Shown: positions 5,595-7,213 of the stretch, piece by piece
Position numbering within the stretch: position 1 is the stretch's first letter
Layout: every line of letters starts with the position of its first letter
NCBI GenBank assembly: GCA_021767525.1
Contig: JAASTF010000152.1
Location: 1 to 7,213, forward strand
Direction of reading: 5' to 3'
DNA: 7,213 nt
Source of the DNA: Paracoccaceae bacterium
Lineage (GTDB): Bacteria > Pseudomonadota > Alphaproteobacteria > Rhodobacterales > Rhodobacteraceae
The notes under the pieces: model-generated
Databases searched by the model: none
What the model was told of the DNA's origin: nothing
What the model saw: the letters and a program-made list of their open reading frames with translations, nothing else
Position numbers and translations under genes: made by a program

Positions 5595-5784
5595 CCGCGT
5601 GGTTTCTGCGCGAAATCGCGCGGTTTCGGGGGTGGGTTCGCGCAAATGCGCGCGGTTTGCCGTTCAATCCGCGCGGTTTCAGCGCGGATTTTAACCGAAA
5701 AGAAAGGGGTTCACCGCCGAAACGGCCCGAATTGGCGCCGACCGCGCAAAACCGCGCGGTTTCGTCGCCAAATCGCGCGGTCGT
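5595..5784. repeat. Cluster of six near-palindromic CGCGCGGTTT cores in three 21-bp-spaced pairs
   Basis: The roughly 300-base gap between the hspQ hairpins and the entericidin gene is dominated by a repeated core of the form AAAYCGCGCGGTTT. The GGT of the six copies begins at 5601, 5622, 5654, 5675, 5758 and 5779. They fall in three pairs (unit starts 5595, 5648 and 5752), each with an internal period of exactly 21 bases and a consensus of CCGCGCGGTTTC, six variable bases, AAATCGCGCGGTTT. The copy at 5749-5762 is a perfect 14-bp palindrome. The open frames through this stretch are repeat-driven, carry no recognisable domain and are not called as genes. The function is unknown; a binding-site array for a regulator or a structured dispersed repeat are both possible. 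Confidence 0.75.
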
Positions 5785-5861
5785 TAAGGTTTTGGTCTGC
5801 GACCGCCGCGATTCCTTGGAACAACGCGCAGCGGCCCGCGTTGGGGCCGCGATGCAAACCA

Positions 5862-5867
5862 AAGGAG
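5862..5867 (+). promoter_or_regulatory. Strong ribosome binding site of the entericidin gene
   Basis: AAGGAG ends 7 bases before the ATG at 5875, an almost ideal Shine-Dalgarno site. It decides the start and supports translation of an otherwise very short gene. Confidence 0.8.
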
Positions 5868-5874
5868 AGATCCC

Positions 5875-6018
5875 ATGCCCGCACGTCTGACACTTGCCTG
5901 CCTTGCCGCCTTGTTCGGCCTTGCCGCCTGCGAAACCGTCGAGGGCGCGGGCGAGGACCTGTCGAACGCCGGCCAGACCATCAGCGAAGAAAGCCAAGAG
6001 GTGCAGGACGACCTGTAA
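5875..6018 (+). CDS. Entericidin A/B family lipoprotein, 47 residues
   Basis: A tiny lipoprotein of the entericidin (EcnA/EcnB) family. It has an N-terminal hydrophobic signal, lipobox LAAC with C19 lipidated, then ETVEGAGEDLSNAGQTI (20-36), which matches the family pattern ACNTVxGxGEDxxxxGxxI, and a short acidic glutamine-rich tail. In E. coli, the ecnA and ecnB products are a paired antidote and bacteriolytic lipoprotein made in stationary phase. Here there is a single gene, so calling it toxin or antidote is not justified. Glutamate at +2 is compatible with outer-membrane sorting. The start is fixed by the strong AAGGAG site. The gene is followed 21 bases later by a clear terminator and lies downstream of the phased repeat cluster; whether those repeats control it is unknown. 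Confidence 0.88.
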   Translation: MPARLTLACLAALFGLAACETVEGAGEDLSNAGQTISEESQEVQDDL

Positions 6019-6039
6019 CGCGCGCATCCTTGGATCGAC

Positions 6040-6073
6040 AAAGGCCCGGCGGGATGAAACCGCCGGGCCTTTT
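6040..6073. terminator. Bidirectional intrinsic terminator between the entericidin gene and lepA
   Basis: A perfect 13-bp stem (6040-6052 with 6060-6072, core GGCCCGGCGG) closes a 7-base loop GATGAAA. It runs into TTTT on the plus strand and AAA at the other end, so it can stop transcripts from both converging genes. It is the best terminator in the window. Confidence 0.88.
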
Positions 6074-6150
6074 GCTGTATCCAGCCGAGGTGGGCCCGCA
6101 GGTTTTCTGCGCAAACCCGCTGTCGCCGGAGCACCTTGAAATAGACCGCC

Positions 6151-7213
6151 TCAGCTGTCCATTTTCAGGGCGTTGATAAACGCCTCCTGCGGGATATCCA
6201 CTTTCCCGAACTGGCGCATCTTTTTCTTGCCCGCCTTCTGCTTGTCCAACAGCTTGCGTTTGCGCGTCGCGTCGCCGCCATAGCACTTGGCGGTCACGTC
6301 CTTGCGCAGCGCGGCCAGGGTTTCGCGGGCGATGACCTTGCCGCCGATGGCGGCCTGGATCGGGATCTTGAACATGTGACGCGGGATCAGGTCTTTCAGC
6401 TTTTCGCACATCGCCCGGCCGCGCATCTCGGCGCGGTCGCGGTGGACCATCATCGACAGCGCATCCACGGGTTCGTCATTTACCAGGATCTGCATCTTCA
6501 CGAGGTTGTCCTCGCGATAGCCGATCAGCTCGTAATCAAAGGACGCATAGCCCTTGGTCACCGATTTCAGACGGTCGTAGAAATCGAACACCACCTCGTT
6601 CAGCGGCAGGTCATAGACCGCCATCGCGCGCCCGCCCACATAGGTCAGGTCCAGCTGGATGCCGCGCCGGTCCTGGCAGAGTTTCAGAACGTCGCCCAGA
6701 TACTCGTCGGGCACCAGGATCGTCGCCTTGATCCGCGGCTCTTCGATGTGGTCGACATGGGTCATGTCGGGCATGTCGGCGGGGTTGTGCAGGTCCAGCC
6801 GCTCACCATCCTTGCGGTAGACGTGATAGATCACCGAGGGCGCGGTGGTGATCAGCTCGATGTTATACTCGCGCTCGATCCGGTCACGGATCACCTCGAG
6901 ATGCAAGAGCCCCAGGAAGCCGCAGCGGAACCCGAACCCGAGCGCAGCCGAGGTTTCCATTTCATAGCTGAAGGACGCGTCGTTCAGGGCGAGTTTTTCG
7001 ATCGCGTCGCGCAGATCCTCGAACTCGGCGCTGTCGACAGGGAATAGGCCGCAGAACACCACCGGGATCGACGGTTTGAAGCCCGGCAGCGGCTGGGTCG
7101 TGCCGTGCTTTTCGGTGGTGATCGTGTCGCCCACGCGGGTGTCGCGCACCTGTTTGATCTGCGCGGTGATATAGCCGATTTCGCCCGGGCCCAGCTCGTC
7201 GACATTCTGCATG
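6151..7213 (-). CDS. lepA: Elongation factor 4 (LepA), C-terminal part
   Basis: The frame runs from the window edge to a TGA at 6153-6151 and covers about 353 residues of a protein normally near 600. LepA/EF4 is a ribosome-associated GTPase of the EF-G group that affects translation initiation or elongation under stress. The GTPase domain with its P-loop lies outside the window. What is seen is, in order: the end of the EF-Tu-like second domain (ELGPGEIGYITAQIKQVRD), then ALNDASFSYE and the highly conserved GFGFRCGFLGLLHLEV, then the EF-G C-terminal-like domain, and finally the LepA-specific C-terminal domain with CYGGDATRKRKLLDKQKAGK and the PQEAFINAL ending. Each piece aligns by eye with E. 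coli LepA without breaks. The ATG at 7212 is an internal methionine, not the start. The gene converges on the entericidin gene across a shared terminator. Confidence 0.97.
   Translation of the reverse strand, partial: MQNVDELGPGEIGYITAQIKQVRDTRVGDTITTEKHGTTQPLPGFKPSIPVVFCGLFPVDSAEFEDLRDAIEKLALNDASFSYEMETSAALGFGFRCGFLGLLHLEVIRDRIEREYNIELITTAPSVIYHVYRKDGERLDLHNPADMPDMTHVDHIEEPRIKATILVPDEYLGDVLKLCQDRRGIQLDLTYVGGRAMAVYDLPLNEVVFDFYDRLKSVTKGYASFDYELIGYREDNLVKMQILVNDEPVDALSMMVHRDRAEMRGRAMCEKLKDLIPRHMFKIPIQAAIGGKVIARETLAALRKDVTAKCYGGDATRKRKLLDKQKAGKKKMRQFGKVDIPQEAFINALKMDS

Noticed and set aside
5595..5784. Repeat cluster as a CRISPR array
   Set aside because: The repeated core is only about 12-14 bases, spacing is uneven (21, 32, 83), the intervening bases are partly similar, and there is no cas gene in the window.
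5519..5890. 123-residue plus-strand open frame through the repeat cluster
   Set aside because: Its content is dictated by the repeated cores, it has no recognisable domain or ribosome site, and it runs into the entericidin start region.
5572..6114. 180-residue minus-strand open frame across the repeats and the entericidin gene
   Set aside because: It covers the repeats, is antisense to a well-supported small gene and crosses the strong terminator at 6040-6073; its repetitive arginine-rich sequence is a by-product of the repeats and GC content.
6376..7047. 223-residue plus-strand open frame opposite lepA
   Set aside because: It is antisense to unbroken, highly conserved LepA sequence and has no domain or ribosome site of its own.

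Overview
The window is GC-rich chromosomal DNA whose gene content and protein sequences fit an alphaproteobacterium, most probably of the Rhodobacterales (Rhodobacter/Paracoccus-like). The evidence is the style of the DnaE2, HspQ and inositol-monophosphatase-family proteins, the GTTC/GAAC-type LexA half-sites, and the hairpin-rich intergenic repeats typical of that group as I remember them. No phage, transposon, CRISPR array, tRNA or rRNA was seen.

Layout from left to right: the 3' end of gcvP (+), cut by the window edge; a convergent intergenic stretch holding three hairpins; an inositol-monophosphatase-family phosphatase (-); a divergent 121-bp regulatory region with a LexA-like site overlapping a TATACT -10; dnaE2/imuC, an error-prone DNA polymerase (+); a lipoprotein lytic transglycosylase (-) that overlaps the dnaE2 stop by 4 bases; a divergent promoter region; hspQ (+) behind a heat-shock-like promoter; a double hairpin; about 190 bp of phased short repeats; a 47-residue entericidin-family lipoprotein (+); a strong bidirectional terminator; and the 3' part of lepA (-), cut by the right edge.

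The genes are mostly single units rather than one operon, covering glycine cleavage, phosphatase, SOS mutagenesis, cell-wall turnover, heat shock, envelope lipoprotein and translation. Stress response is a loose common theme (dnaE2, hspQ, entericidin, lepA), but nothing shows that they act together.

Two things deserve a second look. First, the space between hspQ and the entericidin gene carries six copies of a near-palindromic AAAYCGCGCGGTTT-type core. They occur as three pairs with an exact 21-bp period, and all six lie on nearly the same face of the helix. Second, DnaE2 keeps its catalytic residues but stops about 100 residues early, without the OB-fold that normally closes the family. It also stands without imuA/imuB beside it, although it keeps an SOS-type operator. 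I found no clear new multi-gene system.
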